Source: Chlorops oryzae (lineage: Eukaryota > Arthropoda > Insecta > Diptera > Chloropidae). From it: a DNA stretch of 64,000 nucleotides. The notes beneath the pieces are model-generated. The model ran no database searches, was not told the DNA's origin, and saw only the letters and a list, made by a program, of their open reading frames with translations. This document shows positions 11,457 to 21,949 of the stretch, piece after piece (positions within the stretch are counted from its first letter, which is position 1; the number at the start of each line of letters is the position of its first letter). Location: the NCBI GenBank assembly GCA_020466095.1, contig CM035806.1, positions 61,764,229 through 61,828,228 of the forward strand, in the 5' to 3' direction. The translations under genes were made by a program, and so were the position numbers.

Positions 11457-12339
11457 TACCGTATAACTTAAAACTTACTTCACACCACTTTTTCTATGGC
11501 AAAATATCACATCTTAGCAAAAGCAATTTCAGATTTCAATTAGTCAAACTATTCTCTATCAAACTACATCACTAGATTTTTAAAAAGCTATAATCGAAAA
11601 ATTGACTTTCCACTGCGGCAGCACTGTGAGCCGTCTTGTCTTTCATGGTCCGACAACGGACTCGGCCCACCCCAGAAAGCCCGAGCTCGCGGGTAAAAAC
11701 GTACTTTATTAAGCGCTAGAGGAGTGGGGTCACAAAAATATGCATAACTTTTGACCTACTGAAGAATAATGATTTTTTTTCACCGATATTTTTCTAAAAG
11801 ATTGTAGAATTGAATAACATATGCAAAAAAAAAAATTCTACAGGCGTATGTAAAAAACCTTTTTTTCAATTTTCAATTAAAAAGAAAAACTTGAATTTTT
11901 TCGACGAAAAATTAATTTTTTATTAAAAATAATTTTTATGGAAAAGTACATTAATTTACGAAAAAATTTTCGAATAATTGTTCGCGAGCTATGAATTAAA
12001 ACAAACCATTACCGAAAACTTTGACGGCTACTAACTAACGGAAAAAATTTTTGTCAAAAAATCGAATGCCGTATCAATCACTGAAATCTGAGACCATCGA
12101 TTCAAAAGTGGCCCACTTGAAAAAATTTGGTCGTATTCATTACCACCTACGGCTTACGAAATGTTTTACGGTTCATTGCTACTGTAGGTAGAATTTTGGC
12201 CGTTGGGAAAGACAGGTGAAATAAGAGATGGGCATGGGCCGGGTCTCGTCCTTTTTCATTGTATTCAAATCGTACTACATAAACAATAAGTGCCGTTTTT
12301 TTTCTGATTTGTATTATCGATACAGAAAAAGGATCGACG
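11457..12339. other. Unassigned AT-rich DNA
   Basis: Contains long A/T runs (11825-11990) and no recognisable gene. It ends at the CGACG target of the Transib-like element. Confidence 0.35.
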
Positions 12340-13679
12340 CACAGTGGTCCAGAATTTTGAAAAGCTGGCCAAAAGTAAAAAAAAATCGTTTATGAATTCA
12401 TACATCGGCTAAGCCGATTGTACACATACCTTTTCCTCAGCCTAAAATATGTTGAAACATTACCTTAACAAACATTCCTGCAGGATTTGTTGTTCTAGCT
12501 TGGATGTCTAGTTATACCTAATCTGTACTTCGATTGAGCTTCTTAAACTCGAAATTATTATTAAGCACAAAATTTTCGCGAATTGTGTACATGGTCAAAA
12601 TTTATTAAATTCCTTCGGAAAAGGTATAAAAATACAAATCATATTTTTCCCTTTCACCTGCATGCTGAACGATTTTTAATCAAAAATCTTATGGGAAAGC
12701 AGAAAAATAGAAAATCAATTTTGTTTGATCTGAAAATTTTAATATTGTAGGTGTGAAACATTTTAACTGTTGTACTTTCTTCAAAGTTTGAAGTACAAAG
12801 AAAGGCTTAAAATAAAACAAGTAAGAAAGCTAAAGTCGGTCAAGCCCAACTTTGAAATACCCAGCGTCTCGACATTATTGGCGCACTATGTTACGAAAAA
12901 TCTCCATTTTTTGGCATGGTAGTCGGCGGACCCTATACATTTTTTCCCTACACCTTTTGTTCGCCTTGGTCAACCTATGTTGAGCATTTGAAGCTTCTAC
13001 GCCTTTTACTTCACAAGTTACGATAAACCCTTATTTATGATTTTATTTATCGGCGTGGTTCGAGGAGTGCGGCGTCCATTTTATTCCAGGATATGTCCCT
13101 TTATGTAGTTTACCAGCAAACCAAATATCCATGGAATGTGTTGAGTGGTTCGCAAGTTACAAGCATTTTACTGAAAACACAATCAATTCATTTGTGGGCG
13201 TGGCAGTGGGCGGATGTCTCCTATTTTTACTTAGGATATACTCGGACCCCGATATACATGTGTGCCAAATTTCGACTTCATTGGTTCAGCCGTTTCGGAG
13301 GAGATCCGACCACGGACGGACAGACAGACGGACATGTCTAAATCGATTCAGTTTTTGATCCTTATCATTTCTATATATATTTTTCTATATCTCCGGAGCT
13401 TAATTCTCCCTGTTACAAGATTTGCACAAAACTAATATACCTCGCATACGCTGGGTATAAAAAACAAGTTCAGATTCGAGCTCAGCGACCTCCAAAACTC
13501 TAGTATGCCAAGTTATAGCTCAATCCAAGCATTTTTGAAAAAAAGAAAATCAGCCATATTGGATCCGCCATTTTGTTTTTCCAAAAATAAAGTTCAGATT
13601 CGAAATCAGCTACCTCGAACAACCCCCTAGTCAAAGTTTTAGAGTTTTGGCCAGGTTTTCCGATTTTTGGACCACTGTG
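12340..13679. mobile_element. Transib-like non-autonomous transposon with nested family B copy
   Basis: The left end CACAGTGGTCCAGAATTTTG (continuing AAAAGCTGGCCAAAA) pairs with the right end, whose reverse complement begins CACAGTGGTCCAAAAATCGG and continues AAAACCTGGCCAAAA. Flanks are CGACG (12335-12339) and CGGCG (13680-13684). Ends starting CACWRTG with a 5-bp CGNCG duplication are the signature of the Transib superfamily, the RAG1-related DNA transposons. The interior has no transposase and contains a family B element (12818-13459). Without it, the element is about 700 bp. The superfamily call rests on TIR and target, not on protein. Confidence 0.65.
12818..13459 (-). mobile_element. DINE-like element, family B, copy B1
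   Basis: Begins CAAGTAAGAAAGC with the terminal hairpin (AAAGTCGG partner strand, slightly mutated) and ends GCTGGGTATA. It holds one ~127-bp internal unit and a short GTCY tract (13315-13335). It lies inside the Transib-like element, so it is the younger insertion. Confidence 0.7.
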
Positions 13680-13702
13680 CGGCGCAGTAAAGGTTAAAAA
13701 AA

Positions 13703-14302
13703 CAAGTAAGGGTGTTATAGTCAGACGAGCCTGAAAATCAAATACCCGACACAGACACTCATGTTTAATAATTTTTAAGCCACGCCCAAACAACAGGACC
13801 ACTAAGAAAGAATAATCTAGAGGTTTTTAAGGCAATAAGGGGCCCTACATACCGATTTTTAATCAGTTTGTTTATTAAAACAGCCGCTTTGCCACGCCGA
13901 CTTTTCCAATTTTCTTAAAAATTCTAATCAGAAGCTTAAATATATGTACGCTCATATTCTAAATTGCATTGAAACATTTCGGAAAAGTCCGATTTTGGGG
14001 CAGTTTTGGGATTTTTGTGACAGACACTAGTACTGGAGGTACCCTTAATAATGGACCGATCGCGTCCATTCGGGTCTATTCCCGAACTTGTTATTACTCG
14101 TATCCCCGTGGGCACGCATACCCAATTTCGTCGAGGTAGCTCAACTCCTTCGATAAGGAAACTGTATACAAACAGATCGACGGACAGACAGACGGACATG
14201 GGTAAATTGAATCTCCTGGTGATGCTGGTCATTTCTATATACATTTTGTATGGTCTATTTCGACTGGTTCCGGGTGTTCCATGCAATATGCCCTCGACAC
14301 AG
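13703..14302 (-). mobile_element. DINE-like element, family A, copy A2 (5'-eroded)
   Basis: Reads on the minus strand: CAAGTAAGGGTGTTATAG with a mutated hairpin (TCAGACGAGCCTGA), the body blocks GTACTGGAGGTACC and AATCTCCTGGTGA, and a GACGGACAGACAG tract. It stops at CCCTCGACACAGG, lacking the outermost TATA. It lies 243 bp from B1 in the same orientation. Confidence 0.65.
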
Positions 14303-14646
14303 GTAGTGCTTAACTCTGCTGGTGCCTTAGGACCATTTGGCCAAAATACATTTCTAGATTAGCTAAATAAAAATTATTTCAGGCATGCAAATTTTTTCGT
14401 AAAGAGCTCAAATTCTGATATTTACTATATATTTTGCATGGGAAATACACCGTGGAACAAAATGGCCCCTAAAGCATTTAGTGTAACGTTTTTAAGGTCA
14501 CAGCAAGGTCAATACTATATGCCAGGTTTGGTTCGGACTGGACCGGGATGGAATGGAGTTTTGATCAAATATGTTTATTCGTGAAGGCCCTGGCTTGCTC
14601 CTAAGCGCTTCACTCGTATTTGTGCCGGGTTCGTGTTAGGCCCTTG
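14303..14646. other. Unassigned intergenic DNA
   Basis: No gene or known repeat recognised between element A2 and the foldback MITE. Confidence 0.35.
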
Positions 14647-14833
14647 CCAAGGCGTATTTAACAATGTGGTGTCAATATCAAGTTTGTCTTCTTTTTTCTG
14701 AAACGAAACTACACATCAAACTATATGAAATTTTTAGTATTTTTAGTTTCGTTGCAACAACAAATCAATGTGTTTGTTTAAGATTTATTTTTCTTGTTGT
14801 AATATTGATATCACCTTGTTAAATACGCCTTGG
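14647..14833. mobile_element. 187-bp foldback MITE
   Basis: The ends CCAAGGCGTATTTAAC and GTTAAATACGCCTTGG are perfect inverted repeats. Homology extends inward about 35 bp (GTGGTGTCAATAT against ATATTGATATCACC) around an AT-rich core. TTG occurs on both sides of the element and may be a short target duplication. Confidence 0.6.
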
Positions 14834-16111
14834 ACCTTGCCGATCTCTCCTTTTGATCAATTCAAGGATTCATTTCGTTTTGAAAGGCCTATGAAAATTC
14901 CTTGTGCGGGGGCACTTAACTCCGCCGTTACCACTTTCCAATAGGTGACAACAGCAAAAAATGTTAGTTTCTTGCATCAATTTATTGAAATACTTATGAG
15001 TCTGCAGCATATTTTGGTTGTTCGAAAGGACTTCGGGTAGCGTAGTTAGTTCCCAACAATTGAAATTGAAATTGAAAGTAGTTCATGATCCTTATGTCTT
15101 CTAAGAAAGCAAACAACCAATGCAAGCTGAATTACCAGATCGCTGCAGCATCAGAGTTCTCTCCGAAGTAATTTCAATTTGACTTTAAAGGATCGGACAC
15201 GACGCTTGGCTAATTTTATTGATATTTTCTCAATCCCGAAGAAAGCAACATTAAATAAATGCATGTAAAGGAGGTTTCTAATCCGTTTTCCCCTCGTTTT
15301 GAATAGACATTCATCATTTGAGAGAACCCTTAATTTTCAGAAAATTGAATACACAATTTGTGCAGCAAAAGGAATGTCCCTGCTGAAAGTAATTTATGTC
15401 GGCTGGGAAGTGCACATTTGATAGTTCTTACCAGCCTCAGGCGACTCAATATTAAAGTTCATTGCCAGTTGAAAGTCGCACAGCAATTAACAGCTAATAG
15501 TTCTCAAAACTGTCTCATAAATCATAGTTTTTGGTTTTTTGTTCTCGTGGTTGATTCAATGAAAATATCCTTGTGCTGTCGTTATTTTGGGGGACTGTTT
15601 TTGTTTAACTATTTCTATGCTCATTAGTGTAACTGATATTATTTACTTCCATTCCTTTTAATAATTCTATTTTGACTTGAATTGTTATTTTTGGTTTGTT
15701 GTTTTTTTCCCGGACTGTTGTTTGAATGTTTGGACACAATGCAATTAGTAATCGGTTTCTTCCTTGGACTTCATGGAGAAGACCATAAATAATAATTTTA
15801 TAATTTATAATTCTGCCCAAATATCGGTTGTGGGAATGTTTTCGTTGGCAAATATCAATTCACCTTTCGGATTTGGTATTATTATGAATTACGAATTACG
15901 AATTCAGTAGTCCAAGTATGCCTTAATCAGTTCCTATTTGTTAAAGCATGTACATATATAAGTATGTATTTCATGCACATATGGAAGAAGAGAGCCTTAA
16001 AACCTCTTTTTTATTTATTTATTTGCAAAATTTAACTAACAGCCAAGACATGAAATTTAATAGGTTAACTCCAGAATGAGTTTAAATGATAAAAAAATTT
16101 CACGCTCAATA
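14834..16111. other. Unassigned intergenic DNA
   Basis: No supported gene. The open frames here are short, overlap on opposite strands and lack domains. A TATT/TTTA-rich tract is at 16008-16022. Confidence 0.35.
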
Positions 16112-16389
16112 CCCTGTAGTAAAAGGGATCGACCCTGAATCGACCGCAGATCGATCCTAAAGAGGTAAGGACCGATCGCCTTTTCATGCGTTGAACTGGT
16201 CTCTTTTAACATGGTGCGGTCCTTGAAAAACAACCGATCCGTTTTCAAAGCGTGTGGGATCGGTTGGCGGTCGATCGGAGGTTAGTCCCTACGCCTTTGA
16301 ATGAGGGTGAGTTTTTTTTTTATATTTTTTTTTTTATAAAAAATTAAAAATTAAAAAATTTTTTTTTTCTTATTTTGTTTACTACAGGG
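16112..16389 (-). mobile_element. MITE family H, copy H3
   Basis: The 278-bp copy has ends CCCTGTAGTAAAAGGG and TTTACTACAGGG and TA on both sides. The internal blocks CCTAAAGAGGTAAGGACCG and TTTTAACATGG are shared with H1 and H2 near 52.6 and 54.7 kb. The right quarter is a low-complexity T-rich tract. Non-coding. Confidence 0.65.
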
Positions 16390-16666
16390 TAGTTTCAGGA
16401 GAGTCAGATATACACACATACATATCACCTCATGCAATGAGTTGTAGTCTCTACACTGAGCGAAAACTACGATTGTGTAATTAACAACGATTCGTAGTAT
16501 ACTACGACCGTAGTTATTTTACAGCAAAATTGTAGTACGGACGTATTTAAACTTGACTATAACTGCCATGCGTATTCTTTCAGAGCAATTTCCACTACAA
16601 AAGTATTTAAAAACCATTTATCAAAAAACACGAAAATAGTTTTCATTGGATTTTAAATAACATATT

Positions 16667-16720
16667 TGGCTAGCGTATTCGCTCAGCAATCCGAGGGCAC
16701 CGAGTTCAAATCCGAGGCGA
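16667..16720 (+). other. tRNA-like module in element E (forward)
   Basis: GGCTAGCGTATTCGCTC (A-box-like) and CGAGTTCAAATCCG (B-box-like) are about 30 nt apart, with an AGCAATCCGAGGG anticodon-arm-like segment between. The same AATCCGAAGG-type segment recurs in the modules at 19698, 21035 and 21625. Confidence 0.45.
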
Positions 16721-16956
16721 ATGAAATGTATGAAAAATGAGAATTTTTCAAGTAAGTGGAAACAATTTTAAAGGAAACAAAGGCAGTTAGAAATGATAAA
16801 TCTGGATTCCCAGCCTCCCAGCCATAAATAAGACGTCCCGGCTTTCCAATTGACTTTTTTTTTGCACCAAATTTTAGTTTAAAAGCTTTTTATTCCTGGA
16901 TGGTTTTCAAATATTATATAAAATTTATGTTTTTATTTATATTAGAAAAAAAAATT

Positions 16957-17001
16957 ACGCCCGCCTGAACGAACCCGCCGACTTGGGATTTGCTACTACT
17001 T
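16957..17001 (-). other. tRNA-like 3' half in element E (reverse)
   Basis: On the minus strand GCGGGTTCGTTCAGGCGGGC resembles a B box and acceptor strand. The 5' half is not recognisable. Confidence 0.35.
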
Positions 17002-17129
17002 TCGTATTTAAACTTTTTTACTATGCTTGTGGTTATTTTAACTACGCCCGTTAATAGAGCCAAAGCATTGCTGGTTGTAGTTAAATTAACTACGTTTTTG
17101 TAATTTTTACTACAATTTTTAGCTCAGTG

Positions 17130-18151
17130 TACAAACCACTTTAAATGATTCCTGATCAGTACGGTTTTCTTGGCAACAATTTAACCTTATTGGAATATAA
17201 TGATGGGGAAGTCTTTGAGTCACAAACAATGGGAATCGTTTCGAGCCCAGGAGATCAAACAGAAAAACTTCGATACTCCTTAAATTTTTATTTTATAAAC
17301 AGAGCTACAGCTGTCTTCTAAATTTTTCTGAAGAGCTAAGGTGAACTCTTGTTTATTTTCCACAAAATATTTCTAAACTAATGTCCTTTTTTTATTTTTG
17401 ATAAACATTTCCATAATAAATGATGACCACACACACCAAAATACTAATTTCACTGCTATCAACAATTTGATCAAAATCTTGAAAAAAAAAAAAAAAAATT
17501 TATTTTAAAAACGAAAATGCAGACTCTCAAAACCGAAAGGACACTTTTATGTTAAAAAGAGCGAAAATTGAGTTTTAAAACTTGATGCTCAGTTCAGTGC
17601 TGGTTTCAGACATTTGACGACACGCCCCGACGCGACTGGCCAGCACAGCGCACAGCTCTGCTCAGCAGCTACCAGAATTCTCGGCAGTATGCAGGATTTT
17701 TTAATTAATAGCAATATACTGAACGTAAAATTGATTCCACGTTGCATGATGCATACAGAATGCATTCCCACAGTTGATACGTACAGGAAGAAGTATCATA
17801 AGAATCAGAAGCAGAAGCAGACGCAGACGCAGAAGCAGAAGCAGAAGAATGGGCATAAGAAGCCGATTGGAAATGATGCAGCACAGCTTAAGCAGATGTA
17901 GCACCGTTTATGCCGTTCAACCCATTGAGGCTATGGCGTAAGTCGCTTATCGGATAAAGATCTGGGTTGATAAAGCATAAAATAGCTCTTATGGTGGCGT
18001 TGTGGTATGTGCATGCATTCCAAAGGCCGCTTAAAAGCAGAGAAGAAATAAAGGAAAAACCAAAATTATTGAATATCATCAATGAAGTGCATCATATTGA
18101 CCTAAAATGCAACTCGTTACACAACTCAGAGCTCCCTACCTGATTGCCTAC

Positions 18152-18153
<2 letters not shown>
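17130..18153. other. Unassigned DNA with hexamer repeat
   Basis: An AGAAGC/AGACGC hexamer-like repeat lies at about 17800-17851. It opens Lys/Gln-rich and Leu-rich frames on the two strands that are composition artefacts. No gene is supported. Confidence 0.35.

Positions 18154-18197
<44 letters not shown>
18154..18197. repeat. 44-nt poly(T) run
   Basis: An uninterrupted T tract. It could be the poly(A) tail of a minus-strand retroposon, but no body was recognised on its right. Length should be treated with caution in any assembly. Confidence 0.7.
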
Positions 18198-18198
<1 letters not shown>

Positions 18199-18884
18199 AT
18201 ACTCCCAGTTACTTTTGTTTCGCTCTCGCAAACGCGAATGAAGAATCCTTATGTTATTATGGAACAAAATAAATTTTCGTACTAGTAAATAATATTAAAA
18301 AAAAAAAGTTTTGGGTTCGGCAAATGCAGCATAATTAGCTGCACAACCAATGAATGCGTAATAAGTCTGTTGTCGCTGCGCATGCGCGGCTCTTTTATGT
18401 AGGCACATGCATTGCCAGCAGGACTTGCGACTCCATTAGTGTTTCGGGTATAGTCCGTACTGGGTTAATCATACCTCGTCATAACTCAAGTCATCCTGGG
18501 TGATATGCTTAAAAATGAGAAAAAATATACTTATTATGAAACCCCTATAATCGTATTTCACTGGCGCATTAACTGGTGAATGAAAATTTCGGTTCAAAAT
18601 AATTTTTCTTGCCTTATTACGGAAGGTATTCTTTCCCATACGTTAATTCATTCAATTCAATGTACATATCTTCAGTCATAATTAAAATTGAATATTTCTT
18701 CCCAATTTTTCTATGGTATACATAAGTCCTTTAGATTGTTGAGACAGAGCTTAACGACCGAGGTGAAAAAGCATCGTGTGATGAAAAGAAGTGGGACTGA
18801 TACTGGCAGTGGCGTAACTTCACCTTGTGTGGCCCGGGAGAATTTTTTTTCGGGGGCCCTCCTCTATCGATGCCAAATTAAAAA
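18198..18884. other. Unassigned intergenic DNA
   Basis: No gene or repeat recognised between the T run and the family A terminus at 18885. Confidence 0.3.
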
Positions 18885-18957
18885 CAAGTAAGGGTGTTAT
18901 AATCAGGTGAGCCTGACAATAGAATGCACGGCATGTATACACATTTTCAAAAAATTT
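18885..18957 (-). mobile_element. Family A 3' terminus fragment (minus)
   Basis: CAAGTAAGGGTGTTATAATC with hairpin TCAGGTGAGCCTGA, then GAATGCACGGCATGTATACA. It breaks abruptly into family B sequence near 18960, forming a chimeric junction. Confidence 0.6.
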
Positions 18958-18959
18958 TT

Positions 18960-19215
18960 AATACCGCCCTCCTCGAGCCACGCCCACAAATAAGCTCATA
19001 AATAAGGGTTTATCGTAACTTCCGAAGTAAAAGGCGTAGAAGATTCAAATTCGCAACATAGGTTGACCAAGGCGAATGAAAGGTGTAGGGAAATAATTTA
19101 TGTGGCCCACCCACTGCCACGCCCACAAATAGAGAAGCAAAACATAGTGCGCCAATAATGTCGGGACGCTGGGTGTTTCAAAGTCGGGCTTGACCGACTT
19201 TAGCTTTCTTACTTG
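18960..19215 (+). mobile_element. Family B 3' portion, copy B2
   Basis: Starts inside the body (CCGCCCTCCTCGAGCCACGC), contains about 1.5 internal units, and ends with the AAAGTCGG/CCGACTTT hairpin and CTTTCTTACTTG. The B 5' half is absent; its place is taken by the inverted family A tip. Confidence 0.65.
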
Positions 19216-19228
19216 TTTTATTTTCGTT

Positions 19229-19651
19229 ACACTCTATGCCAGGGGTGTATTGCGTTTGAGCGGTTGTGAGTAACATGTGTGAAAGAAATGATCAGCGTCA
19301 CCAGGAGATTCACCAGATCGACCCATTTCTATAGGTACCTACAGTACTAGGGACTGTAACGCAAATCATAAAAATTGTTCTTAAACATGAATTTTTAAAA
19401 AACATTGTGATGAAAATTGATACATGAGTTGACTTTATGGCATTTTATGTAATTTTTTAAAAACTTTAAACGCGGGCATGGCAAGAGGGCGGTTTTAATA
19501 AAGGAATTGAACAAAAATCGGAATTGAGGTCTTAGTGGCTTGCCTTAAAGGCAGTGCTCCATTGGCTTATTGCAAAAAAAAATATTCAAACATACATGTC
19601 TGTGTCGGGTATTGTTTTGTCATGCACGTCTGACTATAAAAACCTTACTTG
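19229..19651 (+). mobile_element. Family A copy, internally reduced
   Basis: A degenerate 5' end (ACACTCTATGCCAGGGGTGTATTGCG), the AATGATCAGCGTCACCAGGA block, GTACTAGGGACTGTAACG, and a decayed 3' hairpin (TCATGCACGTCTGA) then CCTTACTTG. The GTCY tract has been lost. It sits 14 bp after B2. Confidence 0.6.
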
Positions 19652-19697
19652 GGTTTCATACAAATCAGTTCAAAGCTCGCCAAATTTCCGAGAGTTC

Positions 19698-19750
19698 AAA
19701 TTTTGGATTTTAACTCGACGCCTTCGGATTGCTAGGCGCTTACACTACAC
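19698..19750 (-). other. Isolated tRNA-like fragment
   Basis: On the minus strand TGTAGTGTAAGCGCCTAGC, then AATCCGAAGGCGTCGAGTT and AAAATCC resemble a tRNA-like A box, anticodon arm and decayed B box. The wording is very close to the modules in elements E and I, so this may be a remnant of such an element. Confidence 0.35.
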
Positions 19751-19751
19751 A

Positions 19752-20873
19752 TCACATCAACATATTTAAAGATATGAAAACCAAATAAAACGGCAATCTC
19801 TGAACAATATGGAGCAAATTTAATTCGTGTCCTGGTATAAATACATATCTAGGTTTAATCCTTACTAGATTTATAAAGTTATTCAATTAAGACAATTTGA
19901 CCAAAATTGTACATTGTGTGCAATAAAAAGGGCATGCAGTAAGCAACAACAAAAAGTAATGTTCCTTTTATAATTTCACTACGCAAGCATTGATTTTTCT
20001 TTAAAGGAGTTTTCTACAATTTTCCCGTGTCAAACCGATACTTTCCAAGGATTTCCTTGCATTTTCGTCGCTCTGTCACATAGCCAATGTCCAGCCGGAC
20101 TTGAAGCACGCCAGTTTCTAATTTCTTTCTCACATCACAGCTAAAGACAGAGCACAAAGTGGGTCTACGTATTTTTCTTGCACTACACTTACTAATGCAA
20201 CTAACGACCAAAGCAACTTCAAATGCTAACTTAAAAGCGATCGGCTGGGTCTAATGACTTTAGTTAATTTTCAAAAATGCTTGAGGAATTCACAAGAAAG
20301 GTGGAATTTCTTTCCAAAAAATCGACATAGGAATAGTTTCGATTTTAACCCGTCGCGCACTGGGTTAGAACACACAGCTTGCACAGGCCAGTTCGAAATA
20401 GAATTTCACACAATCCTCATATTGAAATTTTAAATTAATATGTTAAAAACCGGCTGTTCCTACTCAGTGCCCCACGGGCTATACATAATTGAAGATCCTC
20501 CTTTCTTGTAAATACCCCTATTGATTTCATTATTCTCGGGAAACTGCATCCTAACAGGTGTGTTGATTTATCGCACATTGTATCTTGTTAATCAAATATT
20601 CTTTGTCTTACACTCTTTCCGTTCATTGAGAGCACGATCTATCCATTTGTTTATTTTTGTTTATTTTTTTTTGTTTGTTTGTTTTATTTTTCATTTTGAT
20701 TGTTGATAACTAAATTAAAATTTATATATGTTTAGAAGAATCAAACTTGAAACTCAAATGTGCTTAATAGGAATTTGTTTACCAGCAATTAAAAGCCCGG
20801 CTTCGACAGACACAAAAAGGTCTATAAGTTCTGTAATAGAGACATTCAAAAGCAGTATTCCTTCCCTGCAGTA
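19752..20873. other. Unassigned intergenic DNA
   Basis: No supported gene. T-rich around 20640-20700. Confidence 0.3.
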
Positions 20874-21034
20874 AATGCAGGGCAATTCGATCCCTAAGTC
20901 ACCAGTGCTGCACCAGAGACGAAAAAACCAGAGACATTGACAGTAGAATCGAACTATTGACATGGTCAACGAGGGCGTCTACAGTTCGATTTTCTCGACC
21001 ATTCATGTTATCAATTTGCTGTACGCGAATCACA

Positions 21035-21515
21035 GGGCTCTCTAGCGTAGTGGTTAGCTTGTCCGCTCATTAATCCGAAGGCTCAATTTTAGTGTCCGAC
21101 CGAAGGTGGATTTTTAGCCGAAGCCGAAGCCGAACAATCGGCAGAGTTGAAGACTTCGGCCGAAGACCGAAGGCCGAAGCCGAATGCAAAACATTTTACA
21201 GTAAGGAAACAAAATCAGTCTTTATTCATTTGACAAGCACAAAAAAAACCGCTCAAATTTTCTCTAAATTCTTTCGCTTTAGTCGCCCACAAAGTGAGAA
21301 TTTACGGCAATAATTCACTAGTGTAAAAGGTCTCAATGAAGCAATTGAATATCTATCGTGACTTTTTTACTTGCATTAAAGTGCAAAAATATTCGGCTTT
21401 TTCCAGCCGAAGGCGAAGACGAAGCCGAAGATGAAGAATTGGCCGATTATGCCGATTACCGAAGCCGAACCTTCGGTCGGACACTACTCAATTTCGAACC
21501 CCCGTGCAGGCGAGA
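21035..21515 (+). other. tRNA-like module of element I, interrupted by hAT
   Basis: GGCTCTCTAGCGTAGTGGTT (A-box-like) and an AATCCGAAGG segment lie left of the hAT element. The TTTCGAACCCCCGTGC B-box part lies to its right (21492-21515). Joining across one copy of the 8-bp target gives normal A-to-B box spacing. Confidence 0.45.
21090..21486. mobile_element. 397-bp hAT MITE with 8-bp target duplication
   Basis: Perfect 18-bp TIRs TAGTGTCCGACCGAAGGT and its reverse complement, flanked by the identical 8-mer CTCAATTT (21082-21089 and 21487-21494). An 8-bp duplication is the hallmark of hAT transposons. The interior is rich in GCCGAAG/CTTCGGC units next to both TIRs and has no transposase. The intact duplication and TIRs suggest a recent insertion. 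Confidence 0.85.
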
Positions 21516-21624
21516 AAAAGTTGAAAAACGGTACTAGTTATTTGAAATTTAAAAATATTCAAAAATTTAAAATAAAACATTGTTCTACGCTCAGGGATGA
21601 AAAAAAGTTGAGTTGAGTTGAGTT

Positions 21625-21682
21625 GAGATTCGATCTCGCGAGCTTCGGATTGCTAGCCGCACGCTATATGCACTGGGATAGC
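21625..21682 (-). other. tRNA-like module of element I (reverse)
   Basis: On the minus strand GCATATAGCGTGCGGC, AGCAATCCGAAGC and GAGATCGAATCTC form A-box, anticodon-arm and B-box-like segments facing the forward module. Confidence 0.45.
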
Positions 21683-21949
21683 GAGCAATCAGCCTCACGC
21701 GCAACAAATTCATTACATTAACGTATGAGCAAAATTGAACTGTAGACCATGTCAATAGTGAGACTGTAATTGACGCCGTTGTCTCTACTGCATCACTGGT
21801 TCCAGCGTCGACTGGTGTCCTCCCGCATATAAAATCGTACAAAATGTCAATAGGATAACGTAATGGCATGGGTACAGTTGGTCACTAGTACTGGTGACAT
21901 GGACACCAGTGCAAGATGAACTCTAGCACTAGTGACATTTACTGCAGGG

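Larger units (their letters stand above)
16454..17129. mobile_element. TIR element family E with convergent tRNA-like modules
   Basis: The 676-bp element is flanked by TA on each side, with ends CACTGAGCGAAAACTAC and TTTTTAGCTCAGTG. Subterminal CTACG/GTAGT repeats occur at both ends. A forward tRNA-like module (16667-16720) and a reverse one (16957-17001) flank an AT-rich core. No transposase. Same architecture as F and I. Confidence 0.7.
20874..21949. mobile_element. TIR element family I, split by a hAT insertion
   Basis: The ends CCCTGCAGTAAATG and CATTTACTGCAGGG are perfect inverted repeats. Subterminal blocks also match inverted (ATTGACATGGTC and CTACAGTTC at both ends, GTCACCAGTG-like motifs). 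A forward tRNA-like module (from 21035) and a reverse one (21625-21682) flank the centre. Without the 405 bp contributed by the hAT insertion and its duplicated target, the element is about 671 bp, close to the 676 bp of E. The TIR resembles that of family H. Confidence 0.65.
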
